The notes beneath the pieces were generated by a model that saw nothing but the letters and a program-made list of their open reading frames with translations, was not told the DNA's origin and did not search any database. Source: Desulfobulbaceae bacterium (lineage in GTDB: Bacteria > Desulfobacterota > Desulfobulbia > Desulfobulbales > Desulfocapsaceae). From it: a stretch of DNA of 64,000 bases. Made by a program: the position numbers and the translations under genes. The stretch lies in contig JAFLKM010000025.1 of NCBI GenBank assembly GCA_019163335.1, forward strand, positions 49,715 through 113,714, written 5' to 3'. The stretch's first letter is position 1. Each line of letters starts with the position of its first letter. Positions 63,233 through 64,000 of this stretch are shown here, piece by piece.

Positions 63233-64000
63233 ATGAAAAAGAGATTTTTGACCATTTTTGTAGTTGGAATTTGGATTGTTTCGGCATCCCTTCCCGCAAA
63301 TGCTGAACAGCTCGCTCCGAATCCTAATTACGGTACAATAACAACTCACAATAGCTGGAACGATGATATTTTTAACAACTTCGGCACACTGTACAACGTC
63401 GGTACTCTGAACAACAACTCCGGAGGCATACTGGCCAATAACTCCGGCAGCATACTTTACAACCTCAGCACGCTAGGCAACTCCGGCACTCTGAACAACA
63501 ACTCAGGCAGCACACTGGGCAACTCCGGCACTCTGAACAACAACTCCGGCGGCACACTGGGCAACTCCGGCACACTGGACAACTCCTTCACCCTGATCAA
63601 CTCCGGTACTCTGAATAACAACTCCAGCGGCATACTGGCCAACTCCGGCACTCTAAACAACAACTCCGGCGGCACGCTAGGCAACTCCGGCACTCTGAAC
63701 AACAACTCCGGAGGCACACTGGGCAACTCCGGCGCCCTGAACAACGTCGGTACTCTGAACAACAACTCCGGCGGCATACTGGCCAACAACTCCGGCAGCA
63801 TACTTTACAACTTCAGCACGCTAGGCAACTCCGGCACTCTGAACAACAACTCCGGAGGCACACTGGGCAACTCCTTCACCCTGACCAACAACTCCGGAGG
63901 CACACTGGGCAACTCCGGCATGCTGGACAACTCCTTCACCCTGACCAACTCCGGTACTCTGAATAACAACTCCAGCGGCATACTGGCCAACTCCGGCACT
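63233..64000 (+). CDS. Secreted Asn/Ser/Gly/Thr-rich tandem-repeat protein (3' end outside window)
   Basis: 256 codons are visible. The signal peptide runs to about residue 24 (MKKRFLTIFVVGIWIVSASL, then PANAEQ). After about 45 residues the protein becomes an array of roughly 14-residue units of the type NSGTLNNNSGGTLG, with variants LYN, LDNSFTL and ILANNSGS. Short beta-strand-forming N/G/T units like this suggest a parallel beta-helix surface or adhesin protein; this is inference. The gene runs off the window, so its anchor is unseen. It follows hsdR by 126 bases and is not obviously part of the defence locus. Confidence 0.85.
   Translation, partial: MKKRFLTIFVVGIWIVSASLPANAEQLAPNPNYGTITTHNSWNDDIFNNFGTLYNVGTLNNNSGGILANNSGSILYNLSTLGNSGTLNNNSGSTLGNSGTLNNNSGGTLGNSGTLDNSFTLINSGTLNNNSSGILANSGTLNNNSGGTLGNSGTLNNNSGGTLGNSGALNNVGTLNNNSGGILANNSGSILYNFSTLGNSGTLNNNSGGTLGNSFTLTNNSGGTLGNSGMLDNSFTLTNSGTLNNNSSGILANSGT
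63393..64000 (+). repeat. 348-bp higher-order repeat in the secreted repeat protein gene
   Basis: Segments recur exactly 348 bp (116 codons) apart: ACAACGTCGG at 63393 and 63741, and the CTGGACAACTCCTTCACCCT block at 63575 and 63923. The lower-level unit is about 42 bp (14 codons). The second superunit continues beyond the window edge. Such near-identical long repeats allow copy number to change by recombination. Confidence 0.85.

Noticed and set aside
63457..63801. Minus-strand frame rich in VPELPSVPPELL repeats
   Set aside because: It is the mirror reading of the Asn-rich repeat gene, lacks a signal or start context, and ends within the array.
63393..64000. CRISPR array at the window end
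   Set aside because: The repeats encode one continuous protein frame after a signal peptide, and the units vary in length and sequence.

Overview
The window reads as a chromosomal segment from an anaerobic, probably sulfur- or sulfate-metabolising Desulfobacterota bacterium (Desulfobulbaceae-like). This is inference from content: a Tat-exported thiosulfate/polysulfide-reductase-type molybdoenzyme with a TorD chaperone, a 2-hydroxyacyl-CoA-dehydratase-type protein with its activase, a ferrous-iron (Feo) uptake cluster, menaquinone made by the futalosine (Mqn) route, and many radical SAM enzymes. No 16S gene or database search was available, so the genus is not asserted.

Layout. 1-11 kb, minus strand: the 3'-truncated molybdoenzyme and torD, a double-cubane/dehydratase-like pair, feoA-feoA2-small Cys-rich protein-feoB, tRNA-Glu, an iron-sulfur flavoprotein and a 4-alpha-glucanotransferase. 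11.5-21 kb, plus strand: a short RpoD-like sigma factor, a hairpin-rich leader ending in a terminator just before mqnE, then mqnE-mqnC-deaminase-acyltransferase-mqnA-ubiX-like-ubiA-like-DUF3108. 21.3-31.8 kb, plus strand: ffh-rpsP-khpA-rimM-trmD-SPOUT methylase-rplS-rnhB-yraN, then pdxA, tmk and two lipoproteins. 32-40.4 kb: a YkgJ-type and an AMIN protein (minus), a large B12/radical-SAM protein with a GH17-like secreted protein, and a phosphate-type binding protein next to a chemoreceptor. 40.7-47.9 kb, minus strand: one gene train, mlaE-mlaF-mlaD followed by the whole late biotin pathway bioB-bioA-bioF-bioG-bioC. 48.3-51.2 kb: an EF-hand protein and a CpxAR-like two-component system. 51.5 kb: tRNA-Leu(UAA), then an accessory region.

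The accessory region (about 51.9-63.1 kb) is a type I restriction-modification locus, hsdM-hsdS ... hsdR, with defence-type cargo between hsdS and hsdR: a RhuM-family gene, an AbiE-like antitoxin/toxin pair, and an AlbA/HATPase-type ATP-binding protein. The most unusual observation is that the 5' end of hsdR occurs three times: a decayed copy after rhuM (55892), a second copy after the AbiE toxin (57779) that is nearly identical to the functional start, and the functional hsdR start (59873). This looks like repeated capture of cargo modules immediately upstream of hsdR, each event leaving behind the first 30-40 codons. A 34-bp perfect palindrome lies at the first junction.

Two further repeat phenomena stand out. 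Thymidylate kinase carries an in-frame tandem array of four 54-bp units (72 residues) that also leaves other frames open. The last gene, cut by the window edge, encodes a secreted Asn/Gly/Ser/Thr-rich repeat protein with a 348-bp higher-order repeat.
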